In this document: in pieces, positions 9,701 to 16,836 of the stretch
Numbering within the stretch: the stretch's first letter is position 1
Layout of the letters: each line of letters opens with the position of its first letter
NCBI RefSeq assembly: GCF_947488945.1
Contig: NZ_CANLBS010000032.1
Coordinates: 1-58,355 of the forward strand
DNA length: 58,355 nucleotides
Reading direction: 5' to 3'
Origin: an uncultured Streptomyces sp.
Lineage (GTDB): Bacteria; Actinomycetota; Actinomycetes; Streptomycetales; Streptomycetaceae
Notes under the pieces: model-generated
Databases searched by the model: none
Seen by the model: only the letters and a program-made list of their open reading frames with translations
What the model was told of the DNA's origin: nothing
Position numbers and translations under genes: made by a program

Positions 9701-10523
9701 GCGTCTCGTGCGTCTCGGTCGCCACGGGCGTCTCGTGCGGCACGGACGTCTCGTACGCCGCAGGGGCCTCATAGGCAGCGGGCGCGAAGGGGGCCCGCTG
9801 TTCCTCGGCGGCGGGCACGGCGGCGAGGGAGTCCTCCCCGCCGGCAAGCTGCTCGGGCGCGGCTGTCTGCTCCGGGACCGGCACGGCCTCCGGGGTGGCG
9901 GGCACCTCGGCGGGAGCCGTCTCCGGCGGGAGGGACGTCTCCGGCTGGGTGGGAGCCTCCGGCTGGGCGGGCGCCCAGGCGCCGCCCTGCGGCGGGACCT
10001 CGCCGAACTGCGGGCCGGGCAGCACCGGGGTCTCCTCGGCCGGGGCCTCGTAGGACTCGGGGGCGGGTGCGCTCGGCGCGGCGTGGCGCACCGGGGTGTG
10101 CGTGCGCGGGGCTCCGGCCGGGCCGCGGTCGGCGAGCGAGCGGACCACACCGCCGCCGGGCGGGGTGGTGCCGTACGTCGGGCCGTCCACGGCGGACGGC
10201 CCGCGGTGCAGCGGGCGGCGGACCGGGGTCTGCGGGCGGGTGTCGTACGGAGTGCGGACCTGCTCGGGGACCTGTGCCTGCGCGGAGGGGACCTGCGCCT
10301 GCGCGGCGGAGTCCTGGCCGGCGGGCCGGGCGTGGCCCGGAGCGGTCTGGTGCTCGCTCCAGGCGCCCTGGGCGGCCGGCATCAGCAGCAGGTCGTCGTC
10401 CTCGGGGGCGTGTGCGGAGGGTTCGAGGTAGGTGTAGTCACCCGGGGCGGGTACGCCCGGCTGCTCCACCATGCCTGCGTTCTCCGGCTGTCCCTCTTCC
10501 GGGAACCGGCCGGTGTCAGTCAT
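6783..10523 (-). CDS. cobT: Disordered-BluB-CobT fusion (lower-ligand synthesis and activation for B12)
   Basis: The 1246-residue protein has three parts. Residues 1 to about 670 are low-complexity Ala/Pro/Glu/Val-rich sequence with imperfect repeats (APYETAEQ, ADQQAPYDTSGQ, THETHETHET). Residues about 672-890 are a BluB nitroreductase-fold domain (RRDIRNGFRSDPIP, APSVGHSQPWDF), which makes 5,6-dimethylbenzimidazole from FMNH2 and oxygen. Residues about 897-1240 are CobT (MTTPAGALGMLE, FAGDHGVHAQGVTAWPQEVT, GEMGIANTTASAAL, HRSAEPGH), which transfers phosphoribose from nicotinate mononucleotide to that base. The fusion couples production and activation of the lower ligand. The enzyme parts have normal length; the N-terminal extension is the oddity. 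The ATG at 10523 has AAGGGG five bases upstream. Confidence 0.9.
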   Translation of the reverse strand: MTDTGRFPEEGQPENAGMVEQPGVPAPGDYTYLEPSAHAPEDDDLLLMPAAQGAWSEHQTAPGHARPAGQDSAAQAQVPSAQAQVPEQVRTPYDTRPQTPVRRPLHRGPSAVDGPTYGTTPPGGGVVRSLADRGPAGAPRTHTPVRHAAPSAPAPESYEAPAEETPVLPGPQFGEVPPQGGAWAPAQPEAPTQPETSLPPETAPAEVPATPEAVPVPEQTAAPEQLAGGEDSLAAVPAAEEQRAPFAPAAYEAPAAYETSVPHETPVATETHETHETHETAQAYETAGVPAAVDAPVADGAPVAAGESATPEVVEAPVTPEAPAPQAVSEAPVGAEAPVAPEVSGTAAAPVAYEPGEPAGIPVAAVADVAPVVAAVQEAPAAPETPVWPAQEVPQDAAQAFAPADSPSAEPAPAEPAPAPYTEAGHAPVTDVAAETVVPDLPATAPAGPAGPQVQAVASPDAVGTAPEPVAVPEQREPADEATAYAVPAGLPAEAPADRQAPYETAGQAAHADQQAPSTEQAPYETAEQVQYADQQAPYDTSGQALPEASVAVPPAEPFVDASAASAREAARAREAAEEAEEPVEEPVPARVPFAMGPVHRAPDEPAAAPAELPVPDDQNLPAEQPPTAEQPCANGQTESAGQTESAELPPEAVGPTDAEPAAEPVLAPGPPAPGYDEAEREAVLRVMRERRDIRNGFRSDPIPHEVLLRVLEAAHTAPSVGHSQPWDFVVIRSAETRRAMHELAERQRDAYATSLPKGRAKQFKALKIEAILDTPVNIVVTADPTRGGRHTLGRHTQPQMAPYSSALAVENLWLAARAEGLGVGWVSFFDEREMVRALGLPEHLEVVAYLCVGYVDEFPEEPELMQAGWSKRRPLSWVVHEETYGRRALPGEEPHDLLQETISAIRPLDAKALGEAWERQKRMTTPAGALGMLEIISAQLAGLSRACPPPIPEPAAVAIFAGDHGVHAQGVTAWPQEVTSQMVANFLAGGAVCNAFANQVGAEVCVVDVGVAGELPATPGLLPRKVRPGTADFTTGPAMSREDVLAAIEVGIETARDLVAAGNKGLLIGEMGIANTTASAALICVYTDSDPSEVTGRGTGINDEMHARKVDVVRRALDLHQPDPSDPIGVLAAVGGLEHAAMAGYLLGGASLRIPVILDGVSAGAAALVARAIAPEAMAACIAGHRSAEPGHVAALNKLGLRPLIDLDLRLGEGTGALLALPIVQSAARAMHEVATFDSAGVTEK

Positions 10524-10540
10524 GCGTACCCCTTGCCCAT
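10520..10540 (-). other. Possible six-codon ORF overlapping the cobT start
   Basis: On the minus strand, ATG at 10540 follows a strong ribosome site (GAAGGAG, about nine bases upstream). It reads MGKGYA and then a TGA that overlaps the cobT ATG as ATGA. The cobT start also has its own AAGGGG. The mini-ORF could couple translation or simply be chance. Its short length leaves this unproven. Confidence 0.35.
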
Positions 10541-10857
10541 CGTCAGTGCTCCTTCGGCCCTTCGCCCGGGACGCGCGGCCACGGCACGCCGGTACTCGTC
10601 ACGTAGAACGAGCGGGCTCGCCGCGCGGCACGAAACGCCCGCGGACCTCTTCATATTCTCGCGTCCGCCCGCCGCGGCGGCAGGCCGTTGCGCAGCGACC
10701 CGATGTGGACTGCGCCACGTTGCGCTTTCCCCGGTTGCGCCCTACCACAAGATGGACCAAAAGAGTCCCCTTTTCCGGACATTGACGCACGAAGCGTCGA
10801 ACGGCGCGGTTCGGTACGACGATCGGCCAGCCTACCTCTCGCGCCCCGGCGACCTGG
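10541..10857. other. Intergenic region upstream of cobT
   Basis: About 320 bp lie between the cbiET stop and the cobT start region. It should carry the cobT promoter. I looked for a cobalamin riboswitch (a conserved B12 box and supporting helices) and saw no convincing match. No gene is supported here. Confidence 0.5.
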
Positions 10858-12084
10858 TCAGGGGGCGTGCTCCGAACGCCGGGCGGAGAGCAGGAAGACG
10901 ACGGAGCGTTCGCGTTCCGCCCATACGTCGGTGTCCAGTTCGACGGACTGCAGCAGCGTGCACTCGACCTGGTAGCCGGTGCCGGAGAGGGCGGCGACGA
11001 GAGCCTCGGCCTGGTCCCGTGTCGCGGCGTGGGTGACGATCCGTTCGGGGCGCCGGTCCACCACGGCGGCCAGCACCTGGACCCCGCCGCCGCCGACGCG
11101 TACCACGTCGGGTTCGGGCAGGCGTTCCAGGACGTGCGGGGCGCGGCCGTGCACCACGTCGACGGTGACGCCGAAGGCGCCGGCCGCTGCGGCCGTCCGT
11201 TCGCAGGCCTCCGGGTCGCTGTCGACGGCGAGCACGGCGGCCCCGAAGCGGGCGGCCTCCACGGCGAACGCGCCGCTGCCGGAGCCGAGGTCCCAGACGA
11301 GGTCGCCCGCGCGGGGGCCTAGGCGGGCGAGTTGAGCGGCGCGCAGACCGGGCGACTCGCCCTCCACGTACCGCTCGGGGCTCGCGTCGCCGGTCGCGTA
11401 CTCGCGCGTCGGCAGGGCCCAGCCGCGGACGGTTCCGGGGGCGCGTCCGGCGAACCAGCCGCCGGTGGCGGACGTTTCGGGGCCGCCGCCGGCCACGATG
11501 ACGACGTTCGGGTCGCGCCAGGTGTGGTCGGCGACCTTGTCGGAGGTGAGGACCGTGACGCGCTCGCGCTCGGTGCCGAGTTCCTCGCAGATCACGAACG
11601 TGCGGTGGACGCCCTCCAGGAGCAGGGCGAGTTCGGCCGGTCCGGCGCCCGGCGAGGTGAGGACGGCGACCTTGTGGTGGGCGCGGCAGATGTTCACGGC
11701 GCGGCGCAGGGTGCGCGGGTGGGCGACGACGATCTGGGCGTCGTCCCACGGCATTCCGGCACGGGCGAAGGCGGTGGCGACGGAGGAGACCGCCGGCACC
11801 ACCTCGACCTCCAGGCCGTGTTCGGGGGCGCGCAGGGTGCGGACGACGCCGAAGAAGCCGGGGTCGCCGTCGGCGAGGACCACGACGCTGCCGCGGTGGC
11901 GGGCGATCCGACGGGCGGCGAGGTCGACGCTGCCGAGCCGGACGCGTTCGGCGCCGCCGGGGATTTCGGGGAGCGCGAGGTGGTGGGCGGCTCCGGCGAC
12001 GAGCGTCGCGGCGGAGAGCGCCGCCGTCGCCGCGCGGGTCAGCGGCGAACCGTCCCAGCCGATCACCGTGACGCGGTCGGCCAT
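10858..12084 (-). CDS. cobL: Precorrin-6Y C5,15-methyltransferase (decarboxylating), CbiE-CbiT fusion
   Basis: The 408-residue protein joins a CbiE tetrapyrrole methyltransferase domain (residues 1 to about 200: VTVIGWDGSPL, VVLADGDPGFFGVVRTL, VVPAVSSVATAFARAG) to a CbiT class I methyltransferase domain (about 215-400: DLVWDLGSGSGAFAVEAAR). It would methylate the corrin ring at C-5 and C-15 and remove the C-12 acetate carboxyl. The start at ATG 12084 has CCAGGAG about ten bases upstream; the longer open frame to 12486 is not homologous. With cobA and bluB/cobT it forms a same-strand cobalamin cluster, though most corrin-ring genes must lie elsewhere. Confidence 0.92.
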   Translation of the reverse strand: MADRVTVIGWDGSPLTRAATAALSAATLVAGAAHHLALPEIPGGAERVRLGSVDLAARRIARHRGSVVVLADGDPGFFGVVRTLRAPEHGLEVEVVPAVSSVATAFARAGMPWDDAQIVVAHPRTLRRAVNICRAHHKVAVLTSPGAGPAELALLLEGVHRTFVICEELGTERERVTVLTSDKVADHTWRDPNVVIVAGGGPETSATGGWFAGRAPGTVRGWALPTREYATGDASPERYVEGESPGLRAAQLARLGPRAGDLVWDLGSGSGAFAVEAARFGAAVLAVDSDPEACERTAAAAGAFGVTVDVVHGRAPHVLERLPEPDVVRVGGGGVQVLAAVVDRRPERIVTHAATRDQAEALVAALSGTGYQVECTLLQSVELDTDVWAERERSVVFLLSARRSEHAP

Positions 12085-12206
12085 CGTCGTGTGTCTCCTG
12101 GTTCGCTGGTGCCGTGCTGCGGGCGTGCCGCCCCGCCGGACGGGGTCCGGCGGGCAGGGTGAGGTTACCGGGTCGTCCCCGGGGCCGTGCGGGGGACCGC
12201 CCGCCG

Positions 12207-12854
12207 TCAGCCCCAGTCGTCGTACGTGCCGTATCCCCCGGCGTCCGCGAGTTGTTCCGCGACGCCTTCGAGGTCCTCGGGGAGCAGCCCCCAGACGATG
12301 AAGTCGGTGCGCACGTCGGTCCAGCCGCCGTCCTCGCCGTTCTCGGTCCGGGTGCGCGCTATGCACGCGTTGCGCAGGACGCCTTCGCTGATGCAGCCGA
12401 GTTTCTGCGCGACCTGCTGGGAGGCGGTGTTGTCGGCCTGGGTGCGCAGCTCGATGCGTTCGAACCCCTGGTCGCGGAAGAGCCATTCGGCGAGGGCGAG
12501 CACGGCTTCGGTGGCGTATCCCTCGCCGCGGGCCCAGGGGGCGGTGATGTAGACGACCTCGGTGGACCTGGTGCGCCAGTCGGTGTTCAGCAGCCGTACG
12601 GAGCCGACGAGCCGCTGGGTGAGGAACTCGGTGACGGCGAGGACGATGCCGCGGCCCTGGGTGCGTTCGGCGGGCGCGATGCGGCGGACCCAGCGTTCGG
12701 CGTCGGTCGTGGTGTAGGGGTGCGGGCCTTCGGTCCAGGCGGTGACGGCCTCGTCGTTCATCATGTCGGTGAGCGGGGGTACGTCGGCGGCGTCGAAGGG
12801 GCGCAGCACCAATCTGTCCGTGCTGATGGAGATGGACGGAAAGGTGGCAGTCAT
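12207..12854 (-). CDS. GNAT-family N-acetyltransferase (RimJ/RimL-like)
   Basis: The 215-residue protein opens with the RimJ/RimL pattern TDRLVLRPFDAADVPPL. It contains the acetyl-CoA-binding segment APWARGEGYATEAVLALAEW and the closing strand GFERIELRTQADNTASQQVAQKLG. Family members acetylate N-terminal or side-chain amines using acetyl-CoA; the substrate is unknown. I chose ATG 12854, preceded by GGAG. An ATG 12 bases upstream has weaker support. It sits between cobL and the metNIQ operon and is isolated from the latter by a strong hairpin at 12936-12980. Confidence 0.86.
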   Translation of the reverse strand: MTATFPSISISTDRLVLRPFDAADVPPLTDMMNDEAVTAWTEGPHPYTTTDAERWVRRIAPAERTQGRGIVLAVTEFLTQRLVGSVRLLNTDWRTRSTEVVYITAPWARGEGYATEAVLALAEWLFRDQGFERIELRTQADNTASQQVAQKLGCISEGVLRNACIARTRTENGEDGGWTDVRTDFIVWGLLPEDLEGVAEQLADAGGYGTYDDWG

Positions 12855-12935
12855 GCGCAGCTCCATGCCGAGTACCGGGTTAAAGGCACAGCATGCAGCA
12901 TCGGGCGTGCCGGGCGCATGGGCGGGTCCGCGCGC

Positions 12936-12980
12936 GGCGGAGCCCCGCACCCCCCGGGCCGGGGGGTGCGGGGCTCCGCC
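12936..12980 (-). terminator. Terminator of the metNIQ operon
   Basis: A perfect 20-bp inverted repeat (12936-12955 with 12961-12980) with a five-base loop begins 16 bases after the metQ stop codon. No U-tract follows, as is common in Streptomyces. Confidence 0.75.
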
Positions 12981-12996
12981 GGAGGGACCGCGGGGG

Positions 12997-13860
12997 TCAG
13001 GAGGCGTCGGAGGCGCCGAACGCCGGGACGACCGAACCGTCGTAGGTGTCCTCGATGTACTGCTTGACCTCGTCGGAGTTGAGGAGCTTCGCGAGCTTCT
13101 CGACGCGCGGGTCCTTCTCGTTGCCGTCCTTCACCACGAGGAGGTTGGCGTACGGGTTGCCGTCGGCGCTCTCCAGGGCGAGGGAGTCCTCGGCGGGCTT
13201 GAGCTTGGCCTCGATCGCGTAGTTGCCGTTGATGACGGCGGCGTCGACGTCGTCCAGGGCGCGGGGCACGGTGGCGGCCTCCAGTTCCTTGAACTCCAGG
13301 CCCTTCTTGTCCGTGATGTCGTTCAGGGTGGCGTCGGTGCCGACGCCGTCCTTGAGGGTGATGACGCCCTGGTCGGCGAGGAGCAGCAGGGCGCGGCCCT
13401 CGTTGGTGGTGTCGTTGGGCACGGCGATGGTCTGACCGGCCTTGATGTCCTTGATGTCCTTGATCGTCTTGGAGTAGACGCCCAGCGGCTCCAGGTGCAC
13501 CTTGACGACCGGCACCAGGTGGGTGTCGTTCTTCTTGTTGAAGTCGTCGAGGTACGGCTTGTGCTGGAAGAAGTTGGCGTCGACCTGGCCGGTCTCGGTC
13601 GCGGTGTTCGGCAGGACGTAGTCCGTGAACTCCTTGACCTCCAGCTTGAGGCCCGCCTTCTCCGCCAGGTTCTTCTTGACGAAGTTCAGGATGTCGGCGT
13701 GCGGCGTCGGGGACGCGGCGACGACGAGGGCCTTGGAGGTGTCGGCGCTCGCGCCGGCGCCGCTGGAGGACGGGTCGGAGGAGGTGCCGCAGGCGGTGAG
13801 GCCGAGGGCGAGAGCGGCGGTGGCGGCGGCTGCCGCGGCGAGCTTCTGGTTCTTGCGCAC
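12997..13860 (-). CDS. metQ: Methionine-binding lipoprotein MetQ
   Basis: The 287-residue substrate-binding protein begins with a lipoprotein signal peptide (VRKNQKLAAAAAATAALALG) and a lipobox LTAC, so Cys24 would be lipid-anchored on the outer face of the membrane. The NlpA/MetQ fold follows: ASPTPHADILNFVK, LEVKEFTDYVLPNTA, VDANFFQHKPYLDDF, VPNDTTNEGRALLLL and AAVINGNYAIEA. It delivers methionine to the MetNI transporter. GTG 13860 is the start, with AAAGAGG upstream. It is the last gene of metNIQ, 104 bp after metI, and is followed by a terminator. Confidence 0.95.
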   Translation of the reverse strand: MRKNQKLAAAAAATAALALGLTACGTSSDPSSSGAGASADTSKALVVAASPTPHADILNFVKKNLAEKAGLKLEVKEFTDYVLPNTATETGQVDANFFQHKPYLDDFNKKNDTHLVPVVKVHLEPLGVYSKTIKDIKDIKAGQTIAVPNDTTNEGRALLLLADQGVITLKDGVGTDATLNDITDKKGLEFKELEAATVPRALDDVDAAVINGNYAIEAKLKPAEDSLALESADGNPYANLLVVKDGNEKDPRVEKLAKLLNSDEVKQYIEDTYDGSVVPAFGASDAS

Positions 13861-13964
13861 GAAGAGTGCCTCTTTCGGTGGTGAGGTGGTGCGCCCGGAC
13901 AAGGAGTGCGGGCTGAGGTCGCGCCGGTGCGACGGGGTCGCCGCCGGCCGGCGTCGGAGGGAGG

Positions 13965-14636
13965 TCAGGAGGCGGTGCGGCCCCGGCGGGCGAGCAGCCG
14001 CACGGCGAGGTCGCCGACGAGCTGGACCACGGAGACGATGACGATCAGCAGCACGACGGTGACGAGCATGAACTGGTTGTCGAACCGCTGGAATCCGTAG
14101 GTGACGGCCTTGGAGCCGAGCCCTTCGCCGCCGACCGCACCGGCCATGGCGGAGTAGCCGATCAGCACGATGACGGTGGTGGTGACGCCGGAGACCAGGG
14201 ACGGGAGGGCCTGCGGGAGCAGCACCTTGCGGACGATGGTGGGCACCGAGCCGCCCATCGACTGGACGGCTTCGACGAGTCCGTGGTCGACCTCGCGGAC
14301 GGCGGTCTCGACGAGCCGGGCGAAGAACGGGACGGCGCCGACCGCGAGCGGGACGATCATCGCGGTGGGGCCGATGAAGGTGCCGACGACCCAGGTGGTG
14401 AAGGGGATCAGGGCGATCAGCAGGATGATGAAGGGGAGCGAGCGCCCGATGTTCACGATCACGCCGACGACCTTGTTGACCACGGTGTTGCGGAGCAGGC
14501 CGTCCTTGTCGGTGAGGACGAGGAGCACGCCGAGCGGCAGGCCGATCACGACGGTGACCAGCGCGGACCACAGGACCATGTAGAGGGTGTCGAAGGTGCC
14601 CTGCGTCAGCAGGGGCTGCATCTCGGACCAGGTCAC
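13965..14636 (-). CDS. metI: Methionine ABC transporter permease MetI
   Basis: The 223-residue protein has five to six hydrophobic helices and the permease coupling loop EAVQSMGGSVPTIVRKVLLP, typical of MetI. Its motif GRSLPFIILLIALIPFT is characteristic of the family. It forms the membrane channel of the methionine importer with MetN. Its GTG start overlaps the metN stop by four bases, so translation is coupled. Confidence 0.95.
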   Translation of the reverse strand: MTWSEMQPLLTQGTFDTLYMVLWSALVTVVIGLPLGVLLVLTDKDGLLRNTVVNKVVGVIVNIGRSLPFIILLIALIPFTTWVVGTFIGPTAMIVPLAVGAVPFFARLVETAVREVDHGLVEAVQSMGGSVPTIVRKVLLPQALPSLVSGVTTTVIVLIGYSAMAGAVGGEGLGSKAVTYGFQRFDNQFMLVTVVLLIVIVSVVQLVGDLAVRLLARRGRTAS

Positions 14637-15748
14637 TTCGCGGCCTCCTTGGCGAGCGGGGCGGGGGTCTGGGCCGGGACGGCGGCTGCGGCTTCGGCGT
14701 CGGCCCCGGCTTCGGCTTCGGCTTCGGCTTCGGCCCGGACGATCTCGGCCTGGAGTCCCTGTTCGCGCAGGAAGCCGATCGGCACGACGTTGTCGTCGAA
14801 CGTGCCGGGCAGTTCGATGCGCATCCGGCCGATCTGTTTGCCCCCGACGGTGTCCATGGCGGCGCCGAGGATCGAGATGTCGATGTTGTACGTCCGCGAG
14901 AGCTGCGAGATCACCGGGCGTCCGGCGGACTCGCCGTGGAAGGTGACGTCGATGACCGTGCGGTCCGGGCCGGAGACGCCGCCGCCGACGGGAAAGAGCG
15001 CGCCGGCCAGTTCGGAGCCGGGGGTGGCGAGCAGGTCGCCGACGGTGCCGGACTCGACGACGCGGCCCCGGCGCATCAGCGCGGCGGAGTCGCAGACCGT
15101 CTTGACGACGTCCATCTCGTGCGTGATCAGCAGGACGGTGAGGTTCAGCTCGCGGTTGAGGTCGCGCAGGAGCTGGAGGATCGAGCGGGTGGTCTCGGGG
15201 TCGAGGGCGGAGGTCGCCTCGTCGGAGAGGAGCACCTTCGGGTCGCCGGCGAGGGCGCGGGCGATGCCGACGCGCTGCTTCTGTCCGCCGGAGAGCTGGC
15301 CGGGGTACGCCTTGGCCTTGTCGGCGAGGCCGACCAGGTCGAGGAGTTCGCGGGCCTTGCGGGTGCGGGCCTGGCCGGAGACGCCGAGGATCTCCAGCGG
15401 CAGTTCGACGTTGCCGAGGACGGTGCGGGAGGAGAGGAGGTTGAAGTGCTGGAAGACCATGCCGATCCGGCCGCGCGCCTCGCGCAGTTCCCGGCCGGCC
15501 CGCCGACCGCGGCCGGCGAGGGCCGTGAGGTCCTGTCCGGCCACGGTGACGGTGCCGGAGGTGGGGCGTTCAAGGAGGTTGACGCAGCGGATCAGGGAGG
15601 ACTTTCCGGCGCCGCTCTGTCCGATGACGCCGAACACCTCGCCCTCGCGGACGTGCAGGTCGACGTCGTCGAGTGCGGTGACCTCGCGGTCGCGCGACTG
15701 GTAGACCTTCGTGAGGCCCGAAGTGGTGATCACAGGGGTTTCCGTCAC
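14633..15748 (-). CDS. metN: Methionine ABC transporter ATPase MetN
   Basis: The 371-residue ATPase has Walker A GQSGAGKSS (about 43-51), signature LSGGQKQR, Walker B VLLSDEATSALDP and the switch histidine in LLITHEMD. A C-terminal NIL regulatory domain (GRPVISQLSRTYNIDISIL, about 275-340) senses intracellular methionine in characterised homologues. The tail is an Ala/Glu repeat (AEAEAEAEAGADAEA) from a GGCTTC-type DNA microsatellite near 14700-14735. GTG 15748 is my start, though no ribosome site precedes it. A GTG 15 bases downstream is the alternative. The weak start and long untranslated leader fit expression gated by the leader region upstream. Confidence 0.93.
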   Translation of the reverse strand: MTETPVITTSGLTKVYQSRDREVTALDDVDLHVREGEVFGVIGQSGAGKSSLIRCVNLLERPTSGTVTVAGQDLTALAGRGRRAGRELREARGRIGMVFQHFNLLSSRTVLGNVELPLEILGVSGQARTRKARELLDLVGLADKAKAYPGQLSGGQKQRVGIARALAGDPKVLLSDEATSALDPETTRSILQLLRDLNRELNLTVLLITHEMDVVKTVCDSAALMRRGRVVESGTVGDLLATPGSELAGALFPVGGGVSGPDRTVIDVTFHGESAGRPVISQLSRTYNIDISILGAAMDTVGGKQIGRMRIELPGTFDDNVVPIGFLREQGLQAEIVRAEAEAEAEAGADAEAAAAVPAQTPAPLAKEAAK

Positions 15749-15947
15749 TGTCGAGTGCGCGGCGCGGTGTCCGCCGGGCACGGGGCGTTCGTCCGAAGAG
15801 GCCGGACCGGCACGGTCGGCCGGTCGGTCTCGGCACGTGGGGCCCGGCGGTGGCCGGGTCGACTCGTGCGGGGCGTGGCTCGGTCCGCGGGGGCGCGGAC
15901 GGCACGGCTCGGTCTCGCTTCGGGGCGCGAGACGCAGGCGGGGGCCC
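15749..15947 (-). promoter_or_regulatory. Attenuator-like leader between Cys/Met peptide and metN
   Basis: Between the leader-peptide stop and metN the RNA can form two perfect 7-bp hairpins: GTCTCGC/GCGAGAC (15912-15933) and GTCCGCG/CGCGGAC with a CCCC loop (15883-15900). A second GAGACCGA element near 15824-15832 could pair with the same GTCTC arm, giving mutually exclusive structures. This arrangement resembles transcriptional or translational attenuation, but the alternative folds are my inference. Confidence 0.5.
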
Positions 15948-16034
15948 TCAGATGGCGCGCATTCGACACATACAACGAGCACCGGGCGCGCTGATCGCCT
16001 CGGTCGCAGGGGTGCGGTTGCTCGTCGTGGTCAT
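15948..16034 (-). CDS. Cys/Met-rich leader peptide of metNIQ
   Basis: A 28-codon reading frame starts at ATG 16034 and ends 199 bp before metN. Its last nine residues are RCMCRMRAI, so two Cys and two Met codons cluster just before the stop. Short ORFs with Cys codons near the stop precede sulfur genes in actinobacteria and mediate ribosome-dependent attenuation. Here the codons match the transported amino acid (Met) and its sulfur precursor (Cys). No Shine-Dalgarno sequence is visible, so translation may be leaderless. The frame remains open upstream; the ATG was chosen because nothing before it resembles a protein. Confidence 0.65.
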   Translation of the reverse strand: MTTTSNRTPATEAISAPGARCMCRMRAI

Positions 16035-16073
16035 GGGCCAAGTAAAACAGATGTAACTTCTCCGGGTCCGAGA

Positions 16074-16092
16074 GTGTCCGGATACCGGACAC
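16074..16092. promoter_or_regulatory. 19-bp perfect palindrome, candidate operator of metNIQ
   Basis: GTGTCCGGATACCGGACAC has 8-bp arms around ATA and lies 40-58 bp upstream of the leader-peptide ATG, where a promoter should be. The symmetry suggests a dimeric regulator. No regulator gene is adjacent and I cannot name the protein. Confidence 0.5.
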
Positions 16093-16398
16093 CTCCGGGC
16101 CGGCCCCCGCGGCGCGGCCCCGCTGCCTCCACCGTACGTTATAGGGTCTCTCTGACCTGCACGGATACCGGTCCTCGGGGTACCGGCCAGGGGCCGTGGG
16201 GGCGGGGTGTACGCCCGTGCGATGTGGCCAACGCCACGGCGGGGGGCGGTGGTGGCCCCCTTCGGTTCGTACACGAAGCGTGACGGGCGGAGTGACCGCA
16301 GAGGCGGAGGGGCCGCGGACGGACGCCCGGCGGGTGAACGGTCCGGAAGCCCGGGGCCGCACGGCCCCCTGGGGAGCGGGCCGGGCCGGGGCGGGGCC

Positions 16399-16445
16399 GG
16401 GGTCGCACGCCGGGGCGGGGCCGGGGGCGCGGGGTCGCACGCCGG
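16399..16445. repeat. 15-bp direct repeat, 32-bp period
   Basis: GGGGTCGCACGCCGG occurs at 16399-16413 and 16431-16445 inside very GC-rich sequence upstream of the membrane gene at 16476. It may be simple slippage or a regulator-binding pair. Confidence 0.5.
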
Positions 16446-16475
16446 TTCCGGGCGGGGCCGTAATACCCTCGGCTC

Positions 16476-16835
16476 ATGCTCGTCGCCCTGACGGTCACGC
16501 TCGCCGTGGCCGCGCTCGCCCTCGCCGCCTGGTGCGGATTCGCCGCCTACCGGGACCAGCCCACCAAGGACTGGCACTTCATCGGCATGGCGGTGGTCTC
16601 GCTGCTGGCGTTCGCCCAGCTCGTGGTGGGCATCGTGCTGCTGGCCCGCGGCGAGCGGCCCGACCAGGGCATGACGATCTTCATCTGCTATCTCATCGGC
16701 TGCTTCGCGGCGGTCCCGGCGGCCGGTGTCATGTCGCTGACCGAGCGGACCCGTTGGGGTTCGGCGACCGTGGCCGCCGGTGCGGTCGTCCTGGCCGTGC
16801 TGCAGGTCCGCCTCTACGACATCTGGGGAAACTGA
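16476..16835 (+). CDS. Small integral membrane protein (first of a coupled pair)
   Basis: The 119-residue protein has an N-terminal hydrophobic helix (MLVALTVTLAVAALALAAW), then segments around FIGMAVVSLLAFAQLVVGIV, FICYLIGCFAAVPAAGV and ATVAAGAVVLAVLQV, giving four predicted membrane passes. I do not recognise a characterised family. TACCCT lies at -12 to -7 relative to the ATG with no ribosome site, matching a leaderless Streptomyces promoter. The next membrane gene starts one base after its stop codon, so the two are probably made together. Confidence 0.8.
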   Translation: MLVALTVTLAVAALALAAWCGFAAYRDQPTKDWHFIGMAVVSLLAFAQLVVGIVLLARGERPDQGMTIFICYLIGCFAAVPAAGVMSLTERTRWGSATVAAGAVVLAVLQVRLYDIWGN

Positions 16836-16836
16836 C

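Noticed and set aside
10541..10857. Cobalamin riboswitch before cobT
   Set aside because: No convincing B12 box or supporting helices were found on the coding strand.
8136..11036. 966-codon open frame on the plus strand
   Set aside because: It mirrors the low-complexity arm of BluB-CobT; its Gly/Arg repeats are the reverse reading of Ala/Pro codons.
15749..16140. SAM-I or SAM-IV riboswitch before metN
   Set aside because: The conserved cores of these RNAs are not visible; a leader-peptide mechanism explains the region better.
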